64,000 nucleotides of DNA from Podocnemis expansa (Eukaryota; Chordata; Testudines; Podocnemididae), in the NCBI GenBank assembly GCA_007922195.1, contig ML681997.1:14771260-14835259 (forward strand), read 5' to 3'. Made by a program: the position numbers and the translations under genes. The notes beneath the pieces are model-generated. The model saw only the letters and a list, made by a program, of their open reading frames with translations. It was not told the origin of the DNA and made no database searches. Positions 42,463 through 54,984 of this stretch are shown in pieces (positions within the stretch are counted from its first letter, which is position 1; each line of letters opens with the position of its first letter).

Positions 42463-45400
42463 CCAGTTACGTAATGCTCTGTTTTATAGGTTACATAGAT
42501 ATACTATGAAGAATAGACTGATATATGGAGTGCCTTAGTCATCTTTCTCTGCACTGGTGAAGGGATGCGTAAGTTCACCGAAGTCAGTGCAATTACCCAG
42601 TCTCTCACCAAGTAGGAAATCACATGCCAAATATTTCTACATGTAAAATTTACACTGCATAGGTATTAGAACACATGCTGAGTAATTTTTGTAGCCTGTC
42701 AAGTTTTCCACTCCTGTATGCTGTGAGACTCTCACTGGTTGTTGGTTCACATATGTAGAAATGCCGATTACCTGAGTGCAGTTAGTTCCTCAGTAGGTGT
42801 AATGGGAAGCACAAATAATTCAAGCCCTAAACTAATGGATTGTTTTCTGATGCTAAGGCCAACCTCTTCAAAAGTGGAATGTGTTTTCTCTAAACAGACC
42901 CTGAGCAAATTGTGAGGGGGCAAATCTGATTTCCCTTCCTGGGAACTTTATTTCCCTACCTTCCCCACATATTTGAGCAGTTGGAGGTGGTAACTCTAGC
43001 TCTTTTACACTGACTTGAAAGTATCCCACAAGTAGAATAAACTTTTTATGCCTTCCCTTTACTTAGTGTTCCTCACTCATGCATCTGCATTCAGCTGGGC
43101 TGGAAAAAATTAAGACATTGACTTCAATGGGCACTGGATCAGGCCCTCAAAGAACAGCTTTATCCACCTCTGGCTGGTGAATGCTTTCCTTTCACAATAG
43201 CAGTCCTTCTAGACTACATGCTGCCAAAGACTGTGTTTCTTTACAAAGAGACTTTCCTTTGGATCTCAGGTAAAATAACAACAACAAATAAGAAAGAAAA
43301 AGGAAAGGTCCGGCAGAAGTCATTCATCTTATAAAACGTGTTATGCCTTCTAAGCATTTCTAAATCAAAGACTCATAAATAAAACATGGATTCAATGTTA
43401 AAGAGAGGGGAAAAGAGCCCTTTTAACAGATTAAAGTGCTCACAGTACCTGACGTTATGAAATAAGTGTCTTAAGCACAGGGCAGTCAAGAGAGAGAACT
43501 GGTTTTGCTGACAGTTGCAAGCTTGTGTGTGTGTTTTGAAGGAGCCACAGCCAGGAAAAGTAAAAAATACAAGCAAAAAAAAAAAAGAAGCTCCATCCAT
43601 TTCTGACAGAATCTATGGTTATTCTCCAGCCACATGTTACTATGCAATCCAATTGCTATATAGGGAAAGGAGAAAAACGGAAACTCTTCTGTCTCCTAAA
43701 AGGTAAACCCAGCAGCATTTCCATTTTCAGAACTGTTTATTTCAACAGACTGGAAACAGTTTTGTGCAGCAAGATAACATTCACTGAGGTTCTGCTTATT
43801 TTCCCACAGCTATTAGCCTTAGAAACCGAGTAGCATGTTCTGTTGGTCCTTAACCTTGCTTCAAATTATTCCAGAGCACTTGCAATGCAGAGTGAAGGCA
43901 GAATCTGTAGCTGCTTCTCTCCCCCACCCCCACCCCAGTCTATAAGCATGTATGAAGAGGGTCTGACTTCTAACATCTGTATCTGTGCAAGTGGGGCTGG
44001 GAGTAAGTGGGCTGGAGTTTGGGGGTGTTCGAATCATGTCACGTAACCAATACAAGAGGCTTACATTAATAGTGATTTTCCTACTTCTTGATTCCATGCC
44101 TGTTGCTCTTTGATAGAGGAGAGGGTCTTAGAGTGGAGGCCACTGAAAATACTTCTGAATATGTTATCAGTTCAGCTTCTTAGGGTTTTGTCTACAAGGA
44201 CAACTACAGTAATGCGAAGGGCGAGGAGTTCAGAGATGGAGAAAGAAGAAGCCTGAGGCTGTGCTTGCCATGCCTCTGGGCACGAACCCAAAGTATTTAA
44301 AGGGGCAAAGGTTTAGAAATGGAAATGGAGTGACTCTGTACATGGTTAGAATTGCATCAGATACAAAGTACTGTTTGTGTTAGCAAAGAGAGTCTCCATC
44401 AGTGTGAATGAAAGTCCAGTAATTTAGTTGTCAGGCTGTCAGGAGCAGTTTTAGGACTCCAGTTGGCATCCTATAACCTTTTATGACTAATGTGCCTATT
44501 ACTCATATGTTGTACTGTCATGGCAAGTGGCAACCCTAGACCACAGGCAAACAAGCAAAGCAGCAATGTTTTTTTCATAGCCCGATGGTATACCTCAGAT
44601 ATATTGCCAGTGTCTGTTGTGTAAATGGCATACTGACATTACCAATTTAGAGCCATTTTCTACACAGTTGTATAAGTGATCTCCAAAATACCCATGACAG
44701 CATGACACATGATCAGAGAAAAACCCTATAAAATTAAATGGTATCATTTATTGGAGAAAGCCCACTTATATCTTGCCCTGGGATCTCATTATATTCCTCC
44801 TCTTCGTGTACGGCTAATAGCCCTCTGCAATCGGATAATGACTTTAATATCATTAAAAAATGATGATAATTGGATACGTTTATGTACCTTCTTAAAAGAA
44901 AGCCTATTCTCTCTGAAATACTGAAATCCCCACCAGCATTCCAAGGAGGGTTGAATAGGACAAGAGGAAAGGAAACTGAAACACCACCATTTTCCCCACG
45001 GGGTAAACTAGCATCAAACCACAGAAATAATCATTGATCTTTGGGGTGGACTTTTTGTGGCCTTCTGGGAATCATACAGGACCAAGCCAGGGGTGTTACT
45101 GGTGCCGGGCTTACAGGGCTTGACCCCCGAGTCCCAGCATACTGAGCCCTGGGTCTTTTCCCAGGCCAGTGGTGCTCCTGGGACCAAGCACACTGTTGTC
45201 ACTAAGTCTGATATTTGCTAAGGTGCTAAAGGTGTCAGGCAATCAACTTTAATGGACATGTGACAGCAGCACATTACTAGAGCCTATGCTCTGAAGCAAA
45301 GAAAAAATAAGGAAGGAATTGTGCCTTTTGAATCTTGGGGTCTTTGAGGCTTCCCAAAGATGGCACCTTTGGTAAATATTGTGTGCCAAGTAACATTGCT

Positions 45401-45495
45401 ATTCATCTTCCACTTTGTTCTTATTGCTTATGATAAACATCATTCTAGCCCTAGCAGGTCAGACCATCATAATATTTCTCCATGTTTCCCAAATT
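42463..45495. other. No gene recognised
   Basis: About 3 kb of unique AT-rich sequence. CATTGACTTCAATGGGCACT at about 43116 is a recurrent motif. A TAATATCATTAAAAAATGAT stretch near 44844 stands out as homeodomain-like AT-rich sequence. No gene is supported. Confidence 0.5.
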
Positions 45496-45502
45496 AGGAC
45501 TA

Positions 45503-46800
45503 GGGTGGAGTATAAAGATATTGCTTGAGCATGCCGGAGTGAAATCAGGAAGGCCAAGGCACAAATGGAGGTGCTGCTAGCAAGGGAAGTTGAAGGTAAC
45601 AAGAAAGGTTTCTATAGGTATGTTAGCAACAAGAAGAAGGTCAGGGAAAATATGGGACTCTTAAAGAATGGGGGAGGCAACCTAGTGGCAGATGATGTGG
45701 AAAAATCTGAAGTATTTAGTGCTTTGTTTGCCTTGGTCTTCACAGACAAGTTCAGCACTCAGGCTACAAAGAATGGGGAGGAGGTGAGCAGCAGTTAGTG
45801 GTGAAAGACCAGATTCAGGACTATTTAGAAAAGCTGCAAATGTACAAGTCCATGGGGTCCAATGCAATGTATCCAATTGTGCTGAGGGAACTGGCTCATG
45901 GGATTGCAGTCATTGGCCATTATCTTTGAAAAGTCATGGTGAATGGGGGAGGTCCCAGACAACTGGTAAAATGCAAATACTGTTCCTTTCTTTAAAAAGG
46001 AGAAGGAGGAAGATTGAGGGAACTACAAATTAGACATCCTCATCTCGGGCCCTGGAAAAATCATGGAGCAGGTCTTCGAGGAATCCATTCTGAAGCACGT
46101 GGAGGAGAGGAAGGAGATTAAGAACATTTTTCATGGATTCACCCAAGATGAGTCATAGCTGACCAACCTGATTGATGCACATGATACACCTTGACAGTAC
46201 TAAACCTTTTGATACAATCTCCCACGGTATTCTTGTCAGCAAGTTACAGAAGTAAGGGTTGGATGGATGTACAAATAGCTGGCTGAGTCAGCAATCTCAA
46301 TGGGTCATGATCAGTGGCTTGATGTTTAGTTGGCAGACAGTATCAAGGCCCAGGGGTTAGTTCAGGGTCCAGTTTTTTTTCCACTTCTTTCTAATCATCT
46401 GGAGGATGGGGTGGATTGCACCCTCAGTATGTTTACAGATGATGCTAAGCTTGGAAGAATGGTAGATATGCTGGAGGGTAGAAATAGCATAGTGTGACTA
46501 AGAAAAATTGGAGGATTGAGCCAGAAGAAATCTGATGACATTCAACAAGGACAAGTGCAGAGTCCCTCACTTATGACAGAAGAATCCCCTGTGCTGCTGC
46601 TGAGTGGGAACCGACTGGCAAGGTAGCCGTTCTGCAGAAAATGACCTGGGGACAAGTGGACAAGAAGCTGGATGTGAGTCAACAGTGTTGTTCCATTATT
46701 GCCAAGAAGGCTAATGACATTTGGGGCTGAATTAGTAGGAGTACTGTCAGCAGATTGAGAAAAGTGATTATTCTCCTCTATTTGGCATTCATGAGGCCAT
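45503..46800 (+). pseudogene. Old CR1 LINE, 5' part of an interrupted copy
   Basis: Matches the 37.8-kb CR1 from TATAAAGATATTGCTTGAGC onward (equivalent to about 38122). One piece is open at 45565-45798 with FYRYVSNKKKV, after which the sequence can be followed through phrases such as AAATCATGGAGCA and the DNA for FTDDAKL near 46434-46455, but stops and indels are frequent. It ends at ATGAGGCCATG (46801), where other repeats begin. More diverged than the other plus-strand CR1s. Confidence 0.85.
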
Positions 46801-46802
46801 GT

Positions 46803-46893
46803 TTGACAAAGTGGGATTTTCTCCCACGAAAGCTCATGTGATGAACAAAATTTGTTAGTCTTTAAAAGTGCCATCAGACTCCTCATTTGTTTT
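46803..46893 (-). repeat. Partial palindromic repeat, family A, inside CR1
   Basis: Right arm only: GACAAAGTGGGATTTTCTCC, TTTGTTAGTCTTTAAAAGTG, then CCATCAGACTCCTCATTTGT. It ends at TTTGCCG without the head and passes directly into the hAT-type fragment. Confidence 0.75.
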
Positions 46894-47171
46894 GCCGTGC
46901 TGTCAGTCAGAGATTTTGTTGGCCAAGGAAACCTGTGATTAACAGCACAGATCATGAACCACAAACAAGAAGAGGAAAAGTAGGCGGGGCCCACATGGGA
47001 GAATGAGTCAATCAAAGGCCAGCATTTTGTCTGAGTGAGCCCAGCCTGGGTGCAGATGTGGATGCGGATACATATAAAACCTGGCATGCGGACTGTGATT
47101 GGACAGATATTGACACTGAGTGGCTGTAGATCAGATCTGGATCCACATTTTTGTATCTGTGCAGAGCTCTA
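46894..47171. mobile_element. Right half of a hAT-type element inside CR1
   Basis: Homologous to 2436-2706: shared order TGCTGTCAGTCAGAGATTTTG, ACCACAAACAAGAAGAGGAA, GAGTCAATCAAAGGCC, CCACATTTTTGTATCTG and the terminus GCAGAGCTCTA. The left half is missing and is replaced by the palindromic repeat. Confidence 0.75.
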
Positions 47172-47196
47172 CAAATTGGAACCCAGTGGATGGCAA

Positions 47197-47620
47197 TGTA
47201 AATTATTTGGGATCTGGGGCACATGACCTAAGAGCACGTGCTGAGAGACCTAAATTTTTTAGTCTGCAGAAGAGAAGCGTGAGGGTGGATTTGATAGGAG
47301 CTTTCAACTATCTGAGGAGGGATTCCAAAGGCTATTCTCAGTGGTGGTAGATGACAGAATTAGGAGCAATAGTCTGAAGTTGCAGAGGGGAGGTCTAGGT
47401 TTGATGTTAAGAAAAACTTATTCACTAGGAGGCTGGTGAAGCGCTGGAATGGATTATTGGGGGGGGGTGGAATCTCCATCCTTAGACTCTGTTTTAAGGT
47501 ATGGCTTGAGAAAGCTCTGGTTCAGATGATTTAATTGGACTTGATCCTGCTTTGAGGAGAGGGTTGGATAGATGATCTCTTAAGGTCTCTTTCAATTCTG
47601 ATCTTCTATGATTCAATGAT
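47197..47620 (+). pseudogene. Old CR1 LINE, 3' part of the interrupted copy
   Basis: Resumes near GACCTAAGAGCACGTGCTGA and encodes RSVRVDLIGAFNYLR at 47275-47320, followed by a broken C-terminus and the 3' end TTCTATGATTCAATGA. About 100 bp of CR1 between the two parts is missing compared with the 37.8-kb copy. Confidence 0.85.
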
Positions 47621-50553
47621 GGCAGAAAGTAATGAGTAAAAATATTTCTGCAGTACAGAAGACTATTCTATGATCTTTTTGAAGGCCCTAGTGCAAATTC
47701 CAGTCTAGATCAGAACAGAATTTGATTTGCCTTGGCACTTTTCAGACTCCAAGTTTCTCAAGAGTGCCTTACCAACCAGTGAAATATGACAGCCATTAGA
47801 GGTTCACATAACCTGGGATGTTAGGACTTGTTTCCTTTTTCCTTTACTCATTTATTATAAAATCGATGGCTCTGGAGACTGACAACTGATATTTCTCTAG
47901 TTTGCCAACTGTACCAGCAGCTCAGTGTTTACTGCTCTTCTCTGCTGAAGGCCTCAACCATGTCTCATGGGGTGCACCTCTTGGCCTTCACTGATAGGGA
48001 CAATTAATGCCAGCTAGGGCAGTGGATGTATGTCCACTGGGAGCTAGAAGGGACCAATTTGTTTCACACGGGATACCGAATACCCATCAGATAGCGATGA
48101 CTTTCAGTAATTACTGCTGAAACGGGACCCAAACCAGTGACCTTGAGACATTCTTTTACTACCACTCCCCTGAGATGTTCAGTCTGCTATGTTTTATGAA
48201 AGAATAAATGTCACCCAACATATTGAGACCTTTCTCTGTCCTTTTCCAAAAACATGCCATGGGTTCCTGATCTTCCACAGTCTTTAGAGATGGGCAGCCC
48301 AGAATGTCAGTTTAATATCTTATAGGAAGGACGATGCCTTCAACAGTGTTGCAGTTCTTAATAATGGAGAAATTATCCTAATTATTTTAATTGTATTGCA
48401 TTAGCTCTTAAAGGGCTCAATAAAGTATTAGTGCCCTTATACATTAAGTTTTATACAGGCACAAAAAAATCAGTGGGATTACATGTTGGGCATGGCTATG
48501 TAGACCTGGGGCTAATTTCAGCATCTGTGGGGATTTGTAAGCACAGGGGTTTTAATGCTGCTCAGGGTATGTACAGCACCTAAATCAGTTTTGATCATGA
48601 TTCAGGCCTCTAAATGTTACCATAATACAGATAAATAAATAGTTATCATAAAAAATGTGTCTTGGTTTGATGTGAATGTTTGCTTTGCACTGCATTTCAA
48701 AAGCAATAGTAATTAACAGTGAAATCCTGGAGCTTGTAAATCTCACCTATCCTTCAGGTAGGGAAGAGCTTTTTAAACAGTGGGAGGTAATTTTCATCCC
48801 CCACAAGACAGATAGAATTACAGTGGTGAAATCCAGGCCTCAGTGAAGTCAGTGTGGCCAGATTTCACCCCAGTGTTATAAATCCAGTCTAAAGAAGAGA
48901 GCAATAATTAGAAAAATATTCCTTCCTCCTGATCCAGCAAAAGGAATCTTTCTCTTTTCTAACAACCCTCTGATTTATTAAATTCTACAAACAGTCATGC
49001 AAATCCTGATGAAATATAGCATGTTAGAATCTCTTGAAAAATAATGTTAGATTCTTTCTTTAATTTGTCTTCATTTTTTCCCTCTTGATTTCTGATAACA
49101 CTTGGTAACAATCACTTCCATATCATCAGCAATAGGGGGGAAGTATTTGTTACTGTTATTAACTGCTAGAAATTCATTAATCACATGGACTTCTGATGAA
49201 GCTCCAGCCATCCACCTTACAGATATCACTTACCAGACCCTGACCATTTTCTGGCTTTTTTTTTTTTTTGGGTGTTTTGCCAAGGGAATCACTGTTGCTA
49301 CTGGAACCCCTCATAGAATAGATGGATTTAAAGGAGCCCATTAAAGGAGGAAGAGAGAGGGACTTTTGTGTTGATTAGAAGCTTGTTCCAAGAGTAAAAG
49401 TTGTTGTAAAAGAGATGGAAAAAGCAGCCAATAAGAAAGGAGATGAAGGATGAAATAAGGCAAGGAGAACTTTAGAATTGTTCTTGAAAGTGTCTCAAAC
49501 CTGCTTGACTGAAATTCAATGGTAGTTCTACTATTGATGTTAATGTTGGTAGGTTTGGGCTTAAGAGGCGGAGAAGTCTGATGAGTGTTGAAGAAGATGG
49601 GAGTGTAGCGCACAGTGCCAAGGAGGCAAGCCAATGGTTTCCAATCCATTTTGTTGGATTGTGTCCTCAGCTGACTCAATTGCAAAGTGAAGTTTACTCA
49701 GATAGGAACTTGAAGGCCACTGTATAGCTGCCTCAGGCATAGTAGTGTGGTGGCAGCTGGTAAAAGATAAAAAAGTGAGAATTAAGAGGACACTGGGGAA
49801 GAAAAATCCCTAATGGAGGATATTCAAGCTTCCAACAAAAGGTTTGAGAGGTATATTCATTCTTCTCTGCAATTATATTTCTTACACATGTATTTTCTTT
49901 GCTTTCTTCCCTCCCATACTTGTAATGTTATTCTATTAGCAAAATATACTGCTCTCCATCACATTATACATTTTTTTCAATATTCCATTTTATTGTAACT
50001 AAAATTTTCTGATTATTAATACAAGGAAAATACAAATAATTTTTATAGTATAACAATGGAAAAGTAGCTTCCTGCTTTAATACTTTCAAGTTTACATTTC
50101 TAGGCAGCAATCTTCTGTTTAAAAAGTATGTTCTTTGTCAACTTCATTCTCACTTATTGATGTTGAAGTGATTTATTGCCAAAATGCATACAATTGTGAC
50201 ATTGTTATGTTTAACTGCCTGTTTTAGCTCTAAGCCATAACACTTTACATATTATTATGTAAACAATATTGTTTGCTTCACTTCACTTTGATGCATTCTT
50301 ATTTTTTGAATGACTTTCTTTACCTGCCCTCACTCAGTACTGAACAGTTTTTTGCAGTTAATCCCAAAAGTCACTAAATAATTTGGGCTGTAACAGAAGT
50401 ACATGAGGCCTTAGGATGGCTGGGATTTCTCACTTTTTTTTTCCCTCTGACTTAACACCAAATGTGCTCCACTGCCTCTTTTCTTTTGCATAGTAAATAT
50501 TTGATTTATACCTTGATGTCACCCAAGTTTCTGAAGTGAGATCGAAAGTTAAA
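47621..50553. other. No gene recognised
   Basis: About 2.9 kb of AT-rich unique sequence. There is a T11-12 run near 49258. The open frame at 49341-49685 (minus) has no family features. Confidence 0.5.
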
Positions 50554-50565
50554 GACTTCTATGAA

Positions 50566-50720
50566 AAACGAACAAGGAGTCTGGTGGCACTTTGAAAGAC
50601 TAACAAATTTATTTATCGCATAAACAAATGTGATAAATAAAATTGTTAATCTTTACAAGTGCCATCAGACTCCTTGTTTGTTTTGCTGAACTAGACTAAC
50701 GTGGCTACCCCTTGCAACTT
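50566..50720 (-). repeat. Palindromic repeat, family A, with perfect 12-bp flanking repeats
   Basis: A short copy: the arms GGAGTCTGGTGGCACTTTGA and AAGTGCCATCAGACTCC almost meet, with only a small core. The head GACTAACGTGGCTACCCC is at the right. GACTTCTATGAA flanks it on both sides (50554-50565 and 50721-50732) without mismatch. Confidence 0.88.
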
Positions 50721-50732
50721 GACTTCTATGAA

Positions 50733-51582
50733 GAGTTGCTGATCCAGAACCTCAGCAGTAGCAAAAGAAATAGGAGGCAAAGGTAGTGTTAAACCCTGAT
50801 TATTGGGGCTGTCTAAATTATACCACTTTATAATACCCCCTGAGATGTTATACCAGCCATGGATTGAGGGAGGATAGTGCATCCCAGACAAGATCCTCAC
50901 ACCCCTGAATACTTCTGGTATCCCCCTACACTGGGGAGGGAGAGCAAGCAGGGTGGGAGATTGCACCCTGGCTGGAGCAGACTGAATTGTGCTATGAGTT
51001 CAGTGTCTGTTGTAAAGGGTAAACAACAAACAAGCTCAAGACTGGGCTGTCTGTGCCTTTAAACTAATGAAGGCAAAGGACCTGACCAGACCATAGCATT
51101 TATGGCTAGTTCTGCATTTCCTTAAAGAGGGAGTCATCAAACCTTCTTAACTGGCCTGCTAGCTTGGGGTTGATCAGTGGCTCTTCCTGGCCCTTCTAGG
51201 TCTCCGGAGGAGTAAGTCTTATTGGTAGCCTGGCCTGAGTGAGCTTTCCTTAAGCTGGGGGCTGTCAGGGCAGAGAACGCTCGCTTGACCCTTTCACATT
51301 CCACCCTCTGTGGAGTAGGTCCAGGGACTGGATTTATGCACTTTGAAATAATAGCATGGTTCCAGGATTCTGCGGTGTGTGGTTGCAGCACCTGATATCG
51401 CCAAATGATGCAAGAACTGGTGACCTTCACTGCCTGCAAGTATATAAGAGGTGCATTGATAGGTCAAAGGGAAGCAGTAAGAGATAGCAATACAATGCTC
51501 CTACAGCTCATTTGATAGTCAGTCATTCCTTTCAGATGGCAGGTGTTTAGCCTTTTGCAGCTGAAACTTTCATAAAAGATAC
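50733..51582. other. No gene recognised
   Basis: Mixed-composition sequence between two palindromic repeats. A GTATATAAGAGG TATA-like run is at about 51439. It could belong to an LTR, but I found no ends. Confidence 0.45.
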
Positions 51583-51595
51583 CATCTAGGAGGTT

Positions 51596-51701
51596 AGGAG
51601 TCCTGCAGCACTTAAAGACTAACACATTTATTGTTAGTCTTTAAGTGCCATAGGACTCCTTACTTCTTTTGCTGGACTAGACTAACATGGCTGCCCTTTT
51701 G
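51596..51701 (-). repeat. Palindromic repeat, family A, minimal copy with 13-bp flanking repeats
   Basis: GGAGTCCTGCAGCACTTAAAGACTAAC is the left arm (51597 onward) and GTTAGTCTTTAAGTGCCATA the right; the core is only about ten bases. The head GACTAACATGGCTGCCC follows. Flanks CATCTAGGAGGTT (51583-51595) and CATCTAGCAGGTT (51702-51714) match at 12 of 13. Confidence 0.88.
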
Positions 51702-51714
51702 CATCTAGCAGGTT

Positions 51715-53050
51715 CTATGCCCTGAATATTTTGTGCCAAGCCTGTTCCCAAACTGACTGAGAAAGCATCAATTAGTAGTAAGAACAGAAGTGAGAAGCAC
51801 AGGCTGCTGACAAAGGGTAGCTTTTGTCTTGGTAGAGATCTCATTACACTCACTTTGTTCAATGGTCTGATCTGGAAACAGTGGCCTTTGTGAAGCCCGT
51901 AAATGGTGCTGAAAGGGTTGCAAAGTGGGGCACCATGGCAGCGTTTTAGGCAAGAACAGCTGAACTGGCATTCTGGGCATGGCAGCTCCAGTCAAGCAAT
52001 GCAGAATGAAGGGAGTTAAAGGGAGCTGTGCCCAGTGAAGCAGAGCTGGAAAGCTAATTATACCATTAGGCAAAGGCTACAAATAGGCACAGGAAGGAAG
52101 TAGGAAGAGTGGAAAGTGGACAACAGGGGAAGGAGAGAGATGGTTCTTCCCAGGTTGTTACAGGAGATGGATGTTCCTGAGTACTGTTGGAGCAGAGCCA
52201 TATATAGTATCAAGGTGGAGGGAACCCACCTTGTAAATAAACTTCAGAAGGTGTTTGACTAGCACAAAGTCTCTGAATAGCCTCTGCACCAGAGTAGAGG
52301 AAGGAGCCAGAAGGCCTTGTGACAGACATGAACCTATAGGAATAGCTGGCCTGCCACAGGAGAGCCCACATTGTTTTTGGTCACAGGAACCAAGATGAAC
52401 AGCACCTCTATTTTGTTTTCAAGGGACAGTACCTAGGCTTTTCCTACAAGATGCCCCATGTATGGGGCCAGATTATTGCAGGGGGCTATAGTGACTAAAG
52501 CCCTGGGTGTGGGCTGAAAGGGGGGCCTCACACTCCAGCTGCTAAAATCTCCACAGTAAACTGGCACTGCCCATCCTCACTGCATGGAGGAGGTGGGACA
52601 GGGCCATGGAGCCAGAGACCAGACGCTGCACTCCCTCTCCACACTTGGGCTGGCTGGTCTGCCCCCAGGGGCAAGGCAGAAGAGGCCAACGAGGCCAATG
52701 CCGACTAACACCACCCACGGGTGCAGCCAGCTGGTGCGGCTTTTGCTCTTGCCTGGCGCAGCTCTCCAGCACCCATCATCCTGGGGGAGGCTGCATCAGG
52801 GGTTGCCGTGCTGCATGCCAGCAAACCGCTCCCAGGCAGACTGGCTAGAGTGGGGCCAGGGCCGGAGCACCTTCTGGCCCCCCGAGCAATGGGGGGAAGA
52901 GGGCCCGATCCCCACAGTGGGGCCCCTGGTGAGGAGACCCTTTGGTGGGGAGCAGCCTGGAGCTTCCAGGCATGATAAACTGGTCCCATCTATGTATCAT
53001 ATTTCCTGCATCCCAAATTTACTTTTTAGGATTTGTAGTGAGGACATCCT
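51715..53050. other. No gene recognised; possible LTR remnant and GC-rich patch
   Basis: The part 52140-52325 has ATATATAG, then AATAAAC 40 bases later and ends CTTGTGACAG, an order seen in LTRs, but no partner LTR or duplication is visible. From 52580 to 52980 the DNA is GC-rich and open in several frames on both strands, including one of 174 codons, with no family resemblance. I do not call a gene. Confidence 0.4.
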
Positions 53051-53055
53051 CTTAA

Positions 53056-53425
53056 TGATTACAGCAACAAGGCCACGAGAACCAGATGTGACTGCAGATT
53101 TGTGCTAAATATATCCATATTATCCAGATAGGCCACCACAAACTCTTGTAGTGACAGAGAACTTGGAAAGTGGCCTGGGTTCCATGCAACCCAAGGTGCA
53201 GAGTTGTAAACTGAAAAAGCCATGAGGGAGCAGCAAATGACATCTTTTCTTTCGAGTCTAAAGCAAGGTGGTGTTTTCTGGTACCTTTTTGTTAAATCAA
53301 GAGTTGTTATGTATTTAACCTTCTCAAGGAGGTTAAGGAATTCAATGCATGGCATCATGTGGGCATCAAAATATGATATGGTGCTAAGTTTTTAAAAGTC
53401 CATGCAAAATCATGTGGTACTATCT
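53056..53425 (-). pseudogene. Ty3/gypsy reverse-transcriptase fragment
   Basis: On the minus strand from 53425, broken frames encode FCMDF-KLSTISYFDAH, then MPCIEFLNLLEKVKYITTLDLTK (conserved 'TLDLTKGY' block), and later VVAYLDNMDIFS, which corresponds to the catalytic 'YLDD' box with the second aspartate changed to asparagine. A segment between the two has shifted frame. The enzyme would have copied the retrotransposon RNA; this copy is dead. No LTR or gag could be tied to it. Confidence 0.8.
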
Positions 53426-54635
53426 GGGTAAGGGGCTGCTGTATTGGTCTGAAACGTTAAGAGTCAGGGAGTTATAAACTTTTTCACTGTCCAACATAAA
53501 AACTTTGCTACAAAGAGGTCAGGGGGAAGAGGGTTTCTACAGAAATCTTGATTTACTCAATTTTGTGACAAACATTCAAAAGTATTCACTTTAAATTTGA
53601 AAGTTTATGGATGAAACACAAGAAAATACAACCAATAAGAGCAAGCATTTATTCTGAAGCTGAAAGTAAGTATCCAAAACAAACAATCAAAATATCAGAT
53701 TCTCTTATTTTATAAACAATCTTTCTTTGATTAAGAAGAAATGGTTAACTTTACTTTCATTCCTGATGTGTATAAGATATTAATTTCTCCTGCTCTAACA
53801 GACAGGCTGACATGAGGTGAAGGACAGAATTGATAAAAAAAAGCACTATCAAAATGAAATGTGGCTTTTGTTGATGTCTTTGGAATACTGGATGGGACAA
53901 CCATGACACCTGTTGCATGGACGCTGGTTCATAGTCCACTTAGGGTTGTTGGCTGGTTGTGTTCTTTCTCCTTTCACAAGGCAGACTTGGGATTCAATAA
54001 AAAGCTGCGACAGAGAGGTTAGGGGGAAAGAAATAGTGGGGCAGAACATAATACAACAGGGAAGGGAGGCAAAGCAGGATCTTTCATGTCTCTGTGATGC
54101 TGGAAATTAGGTACCCCAATGATGTGTCGAAAGAAGACTGAATGTCATGATGATATGATGATTTTCAGCATGGAGAGATGAAAATAAAGTTTTTTAAACA
54201 AGATCAAGGCTAGCCAGCCTTCTTCCTAGAAGATCGTCTTTCAGTCTAGCTTGCTGCTTCTATTATGGGATCAGTAATCTAAGATATATAAGATGACCTA
54301 CAATTCATAGTTAATTTCCAAGCAGGAAAAATTATAGGCTATTATAACCTTAAGAACTTTCAAAGCATTTCCCCTATCATTTGAGCTTTCAATAGACGAA
54401 GATTTTGTAGGCTCAGTAGTCACAAGACTAACACTGGTACCACTGGACTACACCAGGGATGTTGTACTTCTTGGTGACACCACCGCCTAACCTGTCCTAA
54501 ACCTTAGAGGCATTCTGCCTAGCTGTGCAGAGAATACCATCTTATTATTGATCAACAGTTTCTGGCTTCTCAGCATAAGGGAGATGTGATGTTTTCAGCT
54601 TTTAGCACATCCTCGGATCCACTGGCAACTGAATC
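53426..54635. other. No gene recognised
   Basis: AT-rich sequence between gypsy fragments with nothing that I can assign. Confidence 0.5.
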
Positions 54636-54638
54636 TAA

Positions 54639-54926
54639 GGGCTTGTCTTCTCTGACGGTAGAAAATTGGCTGCTGTCAGATTGACCTTCCTGATCGACAG
54701 ATCTGTAAAGCCTATGAAGACGTATTCAGCAATCAGGAACAAGATCCTTGAAGACCACCTCAGCAACTGGAGTAGAAGTGAGTTCAAGGGAGGGCTCTCT
54801 CTTTGACTCAGTGCAATGAATGTGCTGGGCATAGAGAAGTTGAAGTGAGATACACAAATTATTTTAAGTAATCTGTGTATCTCCCTTCAACTGTTGCTGA
54901 AAATGGTGGGCAACGTAGACGTGCCC
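54639..54926. mobile_element. Harbinger-type MITE, 288 bp
   Basis: The left end GGGCTTGTCTTCTCTGACGG and the reverse of the right end GGGCACGTCTACGTTGCC are diverged inverted repeats. Flanks are TAA and TCA. The interior shares GCTGCTGTCAGATTGA and ATCTGTAAAGC with the element at 59179-59467, which has nearly the same length, so the two are one subfamily. Confidence 0.75.
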
Positions 54927-54984
54927 TCAGGCTCCTAGAATTTATGAATCAATTTTCCTGGGGCAATCAGGAATTAACATGTTT

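Noticed and set aside
52584..53108. 174-codon plus-strand open frame
   Set aside because: GC-rich DNA open in several frames at once; its end overlaps the antisense gypsy fragment and no domain is recognisable.
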